Source: an uncultured Bacteroidota bacterium
GTDB lineage: Bacteria > Bacteroidota > Bacteroidia > Chitinophagales > Chitinophagaceae
Direction: 5' to 3'
Assembly: GCA_903938445.1 (NCBI GenBank)
Contig: CAJADG010000035.1
Location: 1 to 48,134, forward strand
DNA length: 48,134 nucleotides
Of the stretch, positions 16,752 to 24,969 are shown in pieces. The position numbers and the translations under genes were made by a program. Below the pieces are notes generated by a model that did not search any database, was not told the DNA's origin, and worked only from the letters and a program-made list of their open reading frames with translations. Each line of letters opens with the position of its first letter. Within the stretch, counting starts at the first letter, position 1.

Positions 16752-17486
16752 ATGTTACACAATACCAAGGGCATTGTTTTACGCGTAACAAAGTATGGTG
16801 ATACCAGTTTGATTATGACAGCGTATACCGAGCTTTTTGGTTTGCAACAATATATATTAAAAGGAGTAAGAACTACTAGTAAAAAAGGTTCCAATAAAGC
16901 GGTGTATTATCAACCTGCAGCTATTTTACAAATGGAAGTTTACCATAGTCCGATGAAAGGATTACAAATGGTAAAAGAGGTAAACTGGGATTATATTTAT
17001 CAAAATGTATATTCTGATGTTGTCCGTAACGCAGTGGCTACTTATATTGTAGAGATATTACAACAAACTTTACAACCTGAACCCTATCCAGAATTGTTTT
17101 ATTTAATTGAAGATACCTTTAAACAATTAGATAAAGGAGATGCTACCTTAGCAAGTAATCTTTCCATTTATTTTTTAATTCATTTATGTGAAACCTTGGG
17201 TTTTGGTTTGCAAGGGAACTATTCGGAAGCTACTTCTTATTTAGATGTGAAAGAAGGGCAATTTGTAAAAGAAAAACCATTACATCCCTATTTTTTAGAA
17301 GGTCAGGAAGCGCAAACGGCGAGTACTTTTTTACAAGTACAATTTTATAATGATCTTGAAAATATTACACTAAGTGGCATACAGCGAAAGAAAATTTTAG
17401 AACTATTTCAGTTATCGCTAAGCTGGCATTACAAAGGGTTTAAAGAAATAAAATCATTGGCTATTTTACAGGCAGTGTTGTATTAA
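16752..17486 (+). CDS. recO: DNA repair protein RecO
   Basis: This 244-residue protein opens with the RecO OB-fold pattern (TKGIVLRVTKYGDTSLIMTA), followed by LFGLQQYILKGVR and a helical C-terminal domain. RecO loads RecA onto SSB-coated single-stranded DNA together with RecR in recombinational gap repair. No CxxC zinc site is evident, so it is a zinc-less form as in some other bacteria. It is 9 bases downstream of pheS and probably co-transcribed. Confidence 0.9.
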   Translation: MLHNTKGIVLRVTKYGDTSLIMTAYTELFGLQQYILKGVRTTSKKGSNKAVYYQPAAILQMEVYHSPMKGLQMVKEVNWDYIYQNVYSDVVRNAVATYIVEILQQTLQPEPYPELFYLIEDTFKQLDKGDATLASNLSIYFLIHLCETLGFGLQGNYSEATSYLDVKEGQFVKEKPLHPYFLEGQEAQTASTFLQVQFYNDLENITLSGIQRKKILELFQLSLSWHYKGFKEIKSLAILQAVLY

Positions 17487-17494
17487 TTATTTGA

Positions 17495-17581
17495 CTAGTC
17501 TCTGTTGTTTTTACTTCTATAATGTCTGCGGAGCATTATTATTACAATTGCGAATATGCCAAATAAAATAGGGAAAGTCAT
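17495..17581 (-). CDS. Possible 28-residue single-membrane-segment small protein
   Basis: A minus-strand frame from the ATG at 17581 to TAG at 17495 encodes 28 residues: MTFPILFGIFAIVIIMLRRH followed by YRSKNNRD. One hydrophobic segment (residues 3-17) is followed by a strongly basic tail, the usual shape of tiny bacterial inner-membrane proteins. It occupies the gap between recO and the second GDPD gene. Coding status is unproven, since short hydrophobic frames arise by chance. Confidence 0.3.
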   Translation of the reverse strand: MTFPILFGIFAIVIIMLRRHYRSKNNRD

Positions 17582-17640
17582 AATGATTATTTAATTATTA
17601 AAATTACAATAAATACATAGCTTTATCCTAAATAAGTCCA

Positions 17641-18549
17641 ATGAAATTTAAATCTATTTATTCAGCTTTAATTATAACTAGTTTACTTATAAGTCATTGT
17701 GCATTTTCTCAAATTTCATCTTCATCCAAAATGACAATAGATTTTCAAGCGCATCGTGGAGGCAGGGGATTAATGCCTGAAAATACAATACCAGCCATGT
17801 TAGCTGTAATGGATAATAAACTAGTAACTACGCTAGAAATGGATTTAGCAGTAACTAAAGACAAGCAAGTAGTTGTTTCTCATGATCCTATTTTAAATCC
17901 ACTCATTACCACCAAGCCAGATGGTACTTTCATAAAAGCAAACGAGTTCAATGATAACATTATTTATCAAATGAATTATGAGCAGCTTCAAAAATTTGAT
18001 GTTGGGCTAAAACCACATCCTGTTTTTCCTGCTCAAAAAAAATTAGCAGTTTTCATACCAACCTTACATGATTTAATTGATAGTGTTGAAACAAAAGGTA
18101 ATCGCATTGGTCGTAAGATGTACTATAACATAGAAATTAAATCAGTGAATGGTAAAGACATTGTGGAACATCCAGTCCCTAATGAGTTTGTGGAGTTAGT
18201 AGTAAATCTGATTCTCAAAAAAAATATTACGAGTAGAACCTCTATTCAAAGTTTTGATCTAAGACCATTGCAAGTGTTACATCAAAAGTATCCAACTATT
18301 CAAACAGCTTATTTGGTGGAAGGAAAAGAAACTGGTAATGTACAATTAAAATTAGATCAGTTGGGATTTACACCAACTATCTATAGTCCGGAATTTAAAT
18401 ATGTAACTAAGGAAGTGGTTGATTATTGTCATGCACAACATATGAAAATTATTCCTTGGACTGTAAACACAAAAGCTGAAATGGATGCGTTGATTGCCAT
18501 GGGTGTAGATGGATTAATAACCGATTACCCCAACTTGTTAGGGAATTAA
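17641..18549 (+). CDS. Second secreted glycerophosphodiester phosphodiesterase (GDPD family)
   Basis: This 302-residue protein has a signal peptide ending near CAFSQ (residue 24). GDPD residues are H38-R39 in QAHRGG, E47 in MPENT, E66 and D68 in LEMDLA, and H81-D82 in VSHDP, with IPWTVN and GLITDYP closing the barrel. It is likely periplasmic or secreted and releases glycerol-3-phosphate from glycerophosphodiesters. Its insertion after the HD motif is longer than in the first GDPD of the window, and the two are clearly divergent, so this is not a recent duplication. It is convergent with the amidohydrolase gene across 17 bases, and I see no terminator between them. Confidence 0.9.
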   Translation: MKFKSIYSALIITSLLISHCAFSQISSSSKMTIDFQAHRGGRGLMPENTIPAMLAVMDNKLVTTLEMDLAVTKDKQVVVSHDPILNPLITTKPDGTFIKANEFNDNIIYQMNYEQLQKFDVGLKPHPVFPAQKKLAVFIPTLHDLIDSVETKGNRIGRKMYYNIEIKSVNGKDIVEHPVPNEFVELVVNLILKKNITSRTSIQSFDLRPLQVLHQKYPTIQTAYLVEGKETGNVQLKLDQLGFTPTIYSPEFKYVTKEVVDYCHAQHMKIIPWTVNTKAEMDALIAMGVDGLITDYPNLLGN

Positions 18550-18566
18550 TTACTTTCATTACATCA

Positions 18567-19733
18567 TTAAATAATTCTTCTTGACACTGCGTTCGATAAA
18601 TTATTTTCTCCCATCACATTTTCAATAATAACCACTCCTGGTTTTTTACCCGTTTCAAAACTGCCTAAATGTTTTTCCATTTGCAATGCGCGCGCGCCAT
18701 TCATAGTTGACCATGTTAACATTTCATCCAAAGGAATATTGGGTAAATGCTTTTGAATGGTTTTTAATTCATCTACAATATTTAAACTCCAGTTGCTTGC
18801 ATAGCTATCGGTTCCCACAATAATATGAGCACCATTGCTTCTTAACAATTCAATGGGAGGCATGGTTTGTTCAATGTATTGATTCGCATTTGGACACAAA
18901 CACCAAAATGTATTAGGCATTTGATTTTTCACAGCTGCAATATCAGCTGCATCGGTAAAACTATTGTGTACTAAAATACTTGCTGCTGCATTTTTAAAAA
19001 TAGGCAATACAGATTGAAGAGAGGAAAGTCCTGTTGCTTCAAAAAAATCTAAATTCACTTTAGTTCTTTCATACATACCTAAAAATGAACCTGTTTTTGT
19101 TTTAAAGAAATCATTCTCGTCAGGTGTTTCCTGATTGTGCAAGCTGATGGTATGCGATCCAAAATGTTCACTCAGTAATTTCCATAAATGATTGGTCACC
19201 GAATAAGGTGCATGAGGTACAAGGGAAGCGCGAATGCAATTTTCTTCAAATGCTTTTTGGTTTTCAAGACCTGCCATTATTTTATCCTGCGCGCGTGTAG
19301 GATCTAAATCATACAATTCTACAAAAGTGTAGTATGCTAAATTATGTTTAGCTTTTTGTGCAAGGGTATCTAATGTATTGCTAATATCTCCCACTGCTAC
19401 AATTCCATTTGCCAACATTTCTTTTTCTGCAGCTACAATTGCATCTTCAATTGCTGCAGGTTCTACTTTTCGTAAAGACACAATTTGTTTTACAAATTCC
19501 TGCAAACCGGTATGCGCAGGAATCATATCCTTCATATGTGATAATTCTAAATGGCAATGCGCATTTATAAAACCAGGGGTAAGGATCCCTTCAAAACTTT
19601 GAATATCGTCTCCAGCATCTTCAATTCCGACAATACCTTCCACGGTACCATCCTTGGTGGTAATCAAAACCAATTGGTCCTCTAACAATTCGGTGCCGGT
19701 AAAAAGCTGGGTAGCTTGAAATTTTTGATACAT
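18567..19733 (-). CDS. Amidohydrolase-family deaminase/hydrolase
   Basis: This 388-residue cytosolic enzyme is of the metal-dependent amidohydrolase superfamily. It has a small N-terminal beta domain, then GFINAHCHLELSH (metal-binding H-x-H), VPHAPYSV, SLHNQE (metal His), ILVHNS, CLCPNANQYI and IIVGTDSYASN (catalytic Asp). The HCHLELSH start and the CPxxN motif place it with the adenosine, S-adenosylhomocysteine and aminofutalosine deaminase-like branch. Aminofutalosine deaminase for menaquinone synthesis is a reasonable candidate, but the substrate cannot be fixed from sequence. It is a single-gene unit, divergent from rplM. Confidence 0.8.
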   Translation of the reverse strand: MYQKFQATQLFTGTELLEDQLVLITTKDGTVEGIVGIEDAGDDIQSFEGILTPGFINAHCHLELSHMKDMIPAHTGLQEFVKQIVSLRKVEPAAIEDAIVAAEKEMLANGIVAVGDISNTLDTLAQKAKHNLAYYTFVELYDLDPTRAQDKIMAGLENQKAFEENCIRASLVPHAPYSVTNHLWKLLSEHFGSHTISLHNQETPDENDFFKTKTGSFLGMYERTKVNLDFFEATGLSSLQSVLPIFKNAAASILVHNSFTDAADIAAVKNQMPNTFWCLCPNANQYIEQTMPPIELLRSNGAHIIVGTDSYASNWSLNIVDELKTIQKHLPNIPLDEMLTWSTMNGARALQMEKHLGSFETGKKPGVVIIENVMGENNLSNAVSRRII

Positions 19734-19783
19734 ATATATAAGTAAGTGGTAAAATTAAGGGTAATTACTCAATTCCTAACTCA

Positions 19784-19845
19784 TTGATTATCAGCATCTA
19801 TTTAGTATCATTAATATTATTATTCAAAATTATTATTGATTATCA
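19784..19845 (+). repeat. Repeated TTGATTATCA in the amidohydrolase-rplM gap
   Basis: TTGATTATCA occurs at 19784-19793 and 19836-19845, 52 bases apart (about five helical turns). The element is itself nearly palindromic. It lies in a 252-base AT-rich divergent spacer and could be a protein-binding pair or chance. Confidence 0.25.
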
Positions 19846-19909
19846 ATTAGTTACAAAGGAACAATAAAAAATACATCCCCAAAAGGATAAAAACTACAAA
19901 AACCCGTCG

Positions 19910-19917
19910 TAACTTTG
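19910..19917 (+). promoter_or_regulatory. -7 element of the rplM ribosomal-protein operon
   Basis: TAACTTTG, followed by C, is an exact TAnnTTTG match 68 bases before the rplM start. There is no obvious -33 TTTG. It predicts transcription starting around 19921-19924. Confidence 0.6.
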
Positions 19918-19919
19918 CC

Positions 19920-19967
19920 CTCCCTCCAAAAAGGGGAATTATTAATGGCTAGCGGGATAGCGCAGCC
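19920..19967 (+). promoter_or_regulatory. Structured 5' leader of rplM-rpsI mRNA
   Basis: Two stem-loops follow the predicted start of transcription. The first pairs TCCC (19921-19924) with GGGGA (around 19933-19937). The second pairs GGCT (19947-19950) with AGCC (19964-19967), has one bulged A, and continues GCG (19952-19954) with CGC (19961-19963) around the loop GGATAG. The second ends 18 bases before the rplM ATG. This is a plausible ribosomal-protein autoregulatory element. Confidence 0.45.
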
Positions 19968-19985
19968 TCATTTAAACAAAGAATT

Positions 19986-20429
19986 ATGAGTAAACTACAT
20001 TTCACCACGAAGCACGCCAACGCGGCTACCGTAAAACATGGCTGGTACATTGTTGACGGTACTAATCAAACCGTAGGACGTATTGCTTCAAAAATTGCAT
20101 CTGTTCTACGTGGTAAGAACAAAGCTTATTACACTCCTCACGTTGATTGTGGAGATTATGTAATCATCATTAACGCAGAAAAAGTACAATTGACTGGAAA
20201 CAAATTCCACGATAAGCAATACTTAAACTACTCTGGTTACCCAGGTGGTAAGAAGGAAGAAGCTGCTGAAGATTTAATCAAGCGTCGTCCAGAAGTAATT
20301 ATGGAAAGAGCGGTTAAAGGTATGTTACCTAAAAATCGTTTAGGACGTAAGATGATCAAAAAATTGTTTGTATATGCTGGTGACAAACACCCTCATACTG
20401 CACAACAACCTAAAGAATTTAAATTTTAA
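19986..20429 (+). CDS. rplM: 50S ribosomal protein L13 (uL13)
   Basis: This 147-residue protein shows L13 signatures: [20 protein letters not shown], then [20 protein letters not shown] and the C-terminal [20 protein letters not shown]. It belongs to the large subunit and binds 23S rRNA early in assembly. It is the first gene of the rplM-rpsI-rpsB(-tsf) operon, with a structured leader upstream and rpsI 20 bases downstream, the near-universal L13-S9 pairing. Confidence 0.98.
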   Translation: MSKLHFTTKHANAATVKHGWYIVDGTNQTVGRIASKIASVLRGKNKAYYTPHVDCGDYVIIINAEKVQLTGNKFHDKQYLNYSGYPGGKKEEAAEDLIKRRPEVIMERAVKGMLPKNRLGRKMIKKLFVYAGDKHPHTAQQPKEFKF

Positions 20430-20449
20430 TTAATTCCAAATCTATATAA

Positions 20450-20839
20450 ATGGAAAAGCAAACAAATGCAGTAGGTCGTCGTAAGGAAGCCGTAACACGT
20501 GTCTTCGTTAGCAAGGGTACTGGAAAAATTACCGTTAACGATAAAGATTACAAAGCGTACTTTCCTTTAGTATACTTACAAAATCAAGTGGAAGCTCCTT
20601 TAAAAGCTGCTGGCGTTGAAGGTAAATACGATATCGTAATTAACGCAGCTGGCGGTGGTATGAAAGGACAAGCAGAAGCAGCCAAATTAGGTATTGCTCG
20701 TGTATTAGTTGAATTGAATCCTGAAGTTCGTCCAACATTAAAAGCTGCTGGACAATTGAAGCGTGATCCAAGAAGTGTTGAACGTAAGAAGTTCGGTCAC
20801 AAGAAGGCACGTAGAAGCTTCCAATTTAGCAAGCGTTAA
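20450..20839 (+). CDS. rpsI: 30S ribosomal protein S9 (uS9)
   Basis: The product is 129 residues with the N-terminal AVGRRKEAVTRVFVSKGTGK, the central GGGMKGQAEAAKLGIARVL and the C-terminal basic tail RKKFGHKKARRSFQFSKR, whose terminal KR reaches the decoding site. It is paired with rplM as in most bacteria, and rpsB follows after 45 bases. Confidence 0.98.
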   Translation: MEKQTNAVGRRKEAVTRVFVSKGTGKITVNDKDYKAYFPLVYLQNQVEAPLKAAGVEGKYDIVINAAGGGMKGQAEAAKLGIARVLVELNPEVRPTLKAAGQLKRDPRSVERKKFGHKKARRSFQFSKR

Positions 20840-20884
20840 TCGAAAGATAAATTACCAATTAATTCATTATTACAACTTATACAA

Positions 20885-21766
20885 ATGGAAAATAATACTT
20901 CACTTCAACAGCAACTTTTGGAAGCTGGCGTACACTTTGGTCACCTTAAAAAGAAGTGGAATCCAAAGATGTTACCTTATATCTTCGCTGAGAAGAAAGG
21001 GATCCACATCATTGATTTAAATAAAACTGTAGATCATTTACAAGAGACTGCTGCTGCTTTAAAGCAAATTGCTAAGAGTGGTAAAAAGATCATGTTTGTT
21101 GCAACTAAAAAGCAAGCAAAAGAAATTGTAAGTGAGTGTGCAAAGAAAGTAAACATGCCTTATGCAACTGAGCGTTGGTTAGGTGGTATGTTGACTAACT
21201 TTAATACTGTTCGTAAGAGCGTTAAAAAAATGCAAAGCATTGAAAAAATGTTGAACGACGGTAGTGCAGACAGCTTAACTAAAAAAGAGCGTTTAACATT
21301 AGCACGTGATAAAGATAAAATGGAAAAAGTATTAGGTGGTATCGCTCAATTGGGCCGTTTACCAGCAGCTTTATTCTTAGTTGACATCGGTCACGAGCAT
21401 ATCGCATTAGCAGAAGCTAAGCGTTTAGGTATCCAAACTTTTGGTATGGTAGATACTAACTGTGATCCTAATAAAGTAGACTTCTCTATCCCTGCAAATG
21501 ATGATGCTACAAAATCAATTGCAATCATCACTAACTATATCACTGCAGCAATCGCTGAAGGTTTGGCTGAGCGTCAAGCTTCAAAAGAGGATGAAAGTGA
21601 AGTAGAAGAAGGTGCAAACGAATTAGAAGCAAAAGCGAAGAGAATGGAAGCTGAAGCAAATGCTGAAGGCGGAAGAGCTAAGCGTGGTGCTGGTGCAGGA
21701 ACTTCTGCTCCAGGTGCTCCTAAGCGTCGTACTACTACTGGCTCTCGTGGTCCAGTAAGAAAATAA
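20885..21766 (+). CDS. rpsB: 30S ribosomal protein S2 (uS2) with long charged C-terminal tail
   Basis: This 293-residue protein has core S2 motifs: LLEAGVHFGHLKKKWNPKM, RWLGGMLTNFNT, and FLVDIGHEHIALAEAKRLGI. E. coli S2 has about 241 residues; here the last 60 or so form an extension, first Glu/Ala-rich helix, then Gly/Ala/Arg-rich and basic, ending GSRGPVRK. Such tails are seen in Bacteroidota (known of the group from memory). S2 helps anchor S1 and mRNA near the platform in other bacteria. tsf follows after a spacer with a strong hairpin. Confidence 0.97.
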   Translation: MENNTSLQQQLLEAGVHFGHLKKKWNPKMLPYIFAEKKGIHIIDLNKTVDHLQETAAALKQIAKSGKKIMFVATKKQAKEIVSECAKKVNMPYATERWLGGMLTNFNTVRKSVKKMQSIEKMLNDGSADSLTKKERLTLARDKDKMEKVLGGIAQLGRLPAALFLVDIGHEHIALAEAKRLGIQTFGMVDTNCDPNKVDFSIPANDDATKSIAIITNYITAAIAEGLAERQASKEDESEVEEGANELEAKAKRMEAEANAEGGRAKRGAGAGTSAPGAPKRRTTTGSRGPVRK

Positions 21767-21777
21767 TTAAATATCCC

Positions 21778-21824
21778 AATTGGGTTGTTGGTCTCTATGC
21801 AAATAGATACTAATGACCCAATTG
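21778..21824 (+). promoter_or_regulatory. Long hairpin in the rpsB-tsf spacer (attenuator or processing site)
   Basis: CAATTGGGT (21778-21786) pairs perfectly with ACCCAATTG (21816-21824). Inside, GTCTCTAT (21791-21798) pairs with ATAGATAC (21803-21810) with one mismatch, closed by a GCAA tetraloop of the stable GNRA class. It is followed by TATTTATTT rather than a pure T-tract. It lies between rpsB and tsf, where other bacteria also have attenuation signals. Confidence 0.6.
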
Positions 21825-21885
21825 TATTTATTTCACTACGACTATATTAACTAAATATTAATTAGACAATTTTAAAAATAATTTT

Positions 21886-22716
21886 ATGAGCGCTATAACA
21901 GCACAAGATATTAATAAGTTACGTCAAGCAACAGGTGCCGGAATGATGGATTGCCGTAAAGCATTGACTGAAACAAATGGTGATTTTGAAGCAGCAATCG
22001 ATTGGTTACGTAAGCAAGGACAAAAAGTGGCCGCTAAACGTAGTGATCGTGAAGCAAAAGAAGGTGTGATTATTGCAAAAACATCTGCTGATAATAAATC
22101 AGGATTTATTGTTTGTATTTCTTGTGAAACAGATTTCGTTTCTAAGAATGCAGAATTCGTTGCATTTGCTCAAAGCATTGCTGACGCTGCAGTTGCGAAC
22201 AATGTAAAATCTGCTGAAGAATTAAATGAAGTAACTGTAAACGGTGCAAAAGTTGCAGACTTGATCAATGATAAATTAGCTTCTATCGGTGAAAAAATTG
22301 GTGTTGCTAAATTTGAAAGAATTGATGCTCCTTATGTAGCTTCTTATATCCACGGTGCTTACCGTATGGGTGTATTGGTTGCATTAACTGCGGAAGCTGC
22401 TGAATTGGGTAAAGACTTAGCAATGCAAATTGCTGCGATGAACCCAGTTGCTGTGGATGCTGATTCAGTTCCTGCTGAAACAGTTGCACGTGAAAGAGCA
22501 ATCATCATTGATACTATGAAAGAAGATCCTAAGATGGCAGGTAAGCCAGAAGAAATGATTGCTAAAATTGCCGAAGGTAAAATTGCAGCTTTCTTTAAAG
22601 AGCAAACATTATTAGCGCAGTCTTTTGTAAAAGACGGTTCTAAAACTGTTGGCGACCACGTTAAGAGCGTAGGTGACATTAAAGTTACCGAGTTCAAGCG
22701 TGTAGCATTAGGTTAA
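21886..22716 (+). CDS. tsf: Translation elongation factor Ts
   Basis: This 276-residue protein has the N-terminal UBA-like domain (LRQATGAGMMDCRKAL, residues 12-27) and the EF-Tu contact motif TDFV (82-85), followed by the two-part dimerisation core. EF-Ts exchanges GDP for GTP on EF-Tu in the cytosol. It follows rpsB, the classic arrangement, but with a 119-base spacer that has a long hairpin and could make its expression partly separate. A strong terminator follows. Confidence 0.97.
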   Translation: MSAITAQDINKLRQATGAGMMDCRKALTETNGDFEAAIDWLRKQGQKVAAKRSDREAKEGVIIAKTSADNKSGFIVCISCETDFVSKNAEFVAFAQSIADAAVANNVKSAEELNEVTVNGAKVADLINDKLASIGEKIGVAKFERIDAPYVASYIHGAYRMGVLVALTAEAAELGKDLAMQIAAMNPVAVDADSVPAETVARERAIIIDTMKEDPKMAGKPEEMIAKIAEGKIAAFFKEQTLLAQSFVKDGSKTVGDHVKSVGDIKVTEFKRVALG

Positions 22717-22796
22717 ATTGCAAGCCATCACTGTTTAGTTCAAAAAATACAGATGATACAAATTCCCAGAAGCTAAAAGCGGGGAATAAAAATACC

Positions 22797-22826
22797 AAAA
22801 GGGGGTCCTAAAAAGGCCCCCTTTTT
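22797..22826 (+). terminator. Intrinsic terminator after tsf
   Basis: GGGGG-T-CCT (22801-22809) pairs with AGG-CCCCC (22814-22821) with one bulged T. It is flanked by AAAA and followed by TTTTT, and ends the ribosomal-protein/tsf operon. Confidence 0.88.
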
Positions 22827-22915
22827 ATTTAGCTTAAATTAAGGACTGCCGTCCATATAAATCCAACAAAACCTTATTCAAAATTTGTATCTTGCAAGTA
22901 TAAATTGAACCGATT

Positions 22916-23632
22916 ATGCAGCCCAAATACAAACGCGTTTTATTGAAACTTTCTGGTGAAGCTTTGTTAGGAAATGAAAGAACGGGAGATCCGTTTAATC
23001 CTAAAATCATAGAGCAATATGCCAATGAAATTAAAGAAGTAGTAGCGTTGGGTGTGCAAGTTGCCATCGTGATTGGGGGTGGTAATATTTATCGTGGAAT
23101 GAATGAAGCTGATAGTGGTATTGAAAGAGCACATGGTGACTACATGGGTATGTTGGCTACCGTGATTAATGCAATGGCAATTCAAGCGATGTTGGAAAAA
23201 ATTGGAGTGTACACACGTTTACAATCTGCCATTAATATGGAACAGGTTGCAGAACCTTATATCAGAAGAAAAGCATTAAGACATTTGGAAAAAGGCCGTG
23301 TAGTTATTTTTGGTGCCGGTACTGGTAATCCTTATTTCACAACAGATACTGCGGGTTCATTAAGAGCCATTGAAATGAAAGCTGATGTGATTTTAAAAGG
23401 AACTAGAGTGGATGGTGTATATGATGCAGATCCTGAAAAAAATCCGAACGCGAAAAAATTTAAAACCATTTCATTCCAAGAATGTATTTCTCAAAATTTA
23501 AAAGTAATGGACATGACTGCCTTTACTTTATGTATGGAAAATAAATTACCAATTATTGTTTTTGATATGAACCAACCAGGAAACTTAATGAAGTTGGTAA
23601 AAGGAGAAGCAGTAGGTACATTGGTTGGATAG
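22916..23632 (+). CDS. pyrH: UMP kinase
   Basis: The product is 238 residues of the amino-acid-kinase fold. It shows [14 protein letters not shown] at the N-terminus, GGGNIYRG (residues 54-61), [21 protein letters not shown] phosphate loop ([13 protein letters not shown]) and [12 protein letters not shown]. It phosphorylates UMP to UDP in the cytosol as a hexamer. It begins 199 bases after tsf, behind a terminator, so it has its own promoter. The TolC-like gene follows after 19 bases. Confidence 0.97.
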   Translation: MQPKYKRVLLKLSGEALLGNERTGDPFNPKIIEQYANEIKEVVALGVQVAIVIGGGNIYRGMNEADSGIERAHGDYMGMLATVINAMAIQAMLEKIGVYTRLQSAINMEQVAEPYIRRKALRHLEKGRVVIFGAGTGNPYFTTDTAGSLRAIEMKADVILKGTRVDGVYDADPEKNPNAKKFKTISFQECISQNLKVMDMTAFTLCMENKLPIIVFDMNQPGNLMKLVKGEAVGTLVG

Positions 23633-23651
23633 GATAATTTAAAAAAAGAGT

Positions 23652-24962
23652 ATGCAAAAAATATTTTCTTCAGTAGCCGTAATAGTGTTGTTAGTATTAG
23701 GTTTAAGCGCAAATGCACAACAAAAATTAACACTTAAAGATGCCATTGAAATTGCTTTGAAAAATAGTTATGATATTAAGTTGGTAGAGAACAATCGCAG
23801 CATTTCAAAAAATAATAATGATTATGGTGTGGCTGGTGCATTACCAAATGTATCTGCAACTGGAACAGAAAATAAAACATCCAGTACCTTACAACAACAA
23901 TATGCCGATCCTACTCGTAACACTACAAAGTCGGGCGTAGACGGAACTACTATTACAGCAGGACTAACTGCATCGGTAGTTTTATTTAACGGATACCGCA
24001 TTCAAACTACAAAGGAGCGTTTAGCAGCTTTAGAAAATCAATCTAATTCTTTTTTAGCAGCGCAAATTCAAAATACCACTGCAACCGTAATGCAGCAGTA
24101 TTATAATATTGTGCGTCAACAAGCATACTTGACAACTATTCAAAAATCAATTGATGCAAGTGAAGAGAGAGTTAATATAATAAAAGCAAAACAAAAAATT
24201 GGAGTTGCAAATGATGCAGATTATTTACAATCTAATTTGGATTTAAATGCTTTAGTGCAAGCGAAACAAAATCAAGTATTGGTAATCAATCAAGCAAAGG
24301 AAGATTTACTAAATAGCTTGGTATTACCTGCTAAAACAGATATTGCCCTTACAGATAGCATTCTTGTGGATAGTAAATTGGCTTATAAAGATATTGAAGC
24401 AAAGAGCTTACAAAATCCAAGTTTACAAAGTGCTGAACAACAAATAAAAATCAACAAGTTAATTGAAACTGAAACGCGTGCTTTAATGTATCCAACATTA
24501 AGAGCTAACACAGGATACAATTTTAACAGCAGTCAATCAGCAGCAGGATTTAGTTTATTAAACGAAACTTATGGCCCTTATTTAGGAGTAAATTTATCTA
24601 TTCCAATCTATGCAGGTGGTGCATCAAAGAAAGGATATAAGAATGCTAAAATAAATACATCTTCTGCAAACATGCAGTATCAAAGTGCTATTGCAGATAT
24701 GACAACCAATGTTGCAAAAACTTTCCAAGCATATCAAATTAGTTTAAATCAGTTACCTACTGAATTAGAGAATTATAAAATGTCGCAAGCATTGTTAAAT
24801 TTAGTCATGCAAAAATTTCAGTTGGGTCAAGCAACCATTGTAGATGTAAAGCAAGCACAACAAAGTTTTGAAAATGCAGGGTTTAGATTGGTGAGCTTAA
24901 CCTATACAGCAAAAGTTGCGGAGGTAGAGTTAAAACGTTTGTCTAATCAGTTAACCTTCTAA
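23652..24962 (+). CDS. TolC-family outer-membrane efflux protein (orphan)
   Basis: This 436-residue protein has a signal peptide ending at SANAQ (residue 23) and two repeated helical OEP domains. Typical phrases are LTLKDAIEIALKNSYDIKL near the N-terminus and FQLGQATIVDVKQAQQSFENAG near the C-terminus. The trimer forms an outer-membrane barrel with a periplasmic tunnel that docks with RND or ABC exporters. No pump or adaptor gene is adjacent; it sits between pyrH (19 bases) and galK (7 bases), probably in one transcript. It is not the partner encoded in the RND operon at 26146-32311, which has its own TolC. Confidence 0.9.
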   Translation: MQKIFSSVAVIVLLVLGLSANAQQKLTLKDAIEIALKNSYDIKLVENNRSISKNNNDYGVAGALPNVSATGTENKTSSTLQQQYADPTRNTTKSGVDGTTITAGLTASVVLFNGYRIQTTKERLAALENQSNSFLAAQIQNTTATVMQQYYNIVRQQAYLTTIQKSIDASEERVNIIKAKQKIGVANDADYLQSNLDLNALVQAKQNQVLVINQAKEDLLNSLVLPAKTDIALTDSILVDSKLAYKDIEAKSLQNPSLQSAEQQIKINKLIETETRALMYPTLRANTGYNFNSSQSAAGFSLLNETYGPYLGVNLSIPIYAGGASKKGYKNAKINTSSANMQYQSAIADMTTNVAKTFQAYQISLNQLPTELENYKMSQALLNLVMQKFQLGQATIVDVKQAQQSFENAGFRLVSLTYTAKVAEVELKRLSNQLTF

Positions 24963-24969
24963 GACATTA

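Noticed and set aside
16502..16894. 130-codon minus-strand frame over the pheS-recO junction
   Set aside because: It lies antisense to two confident genes and has no family resemblance.
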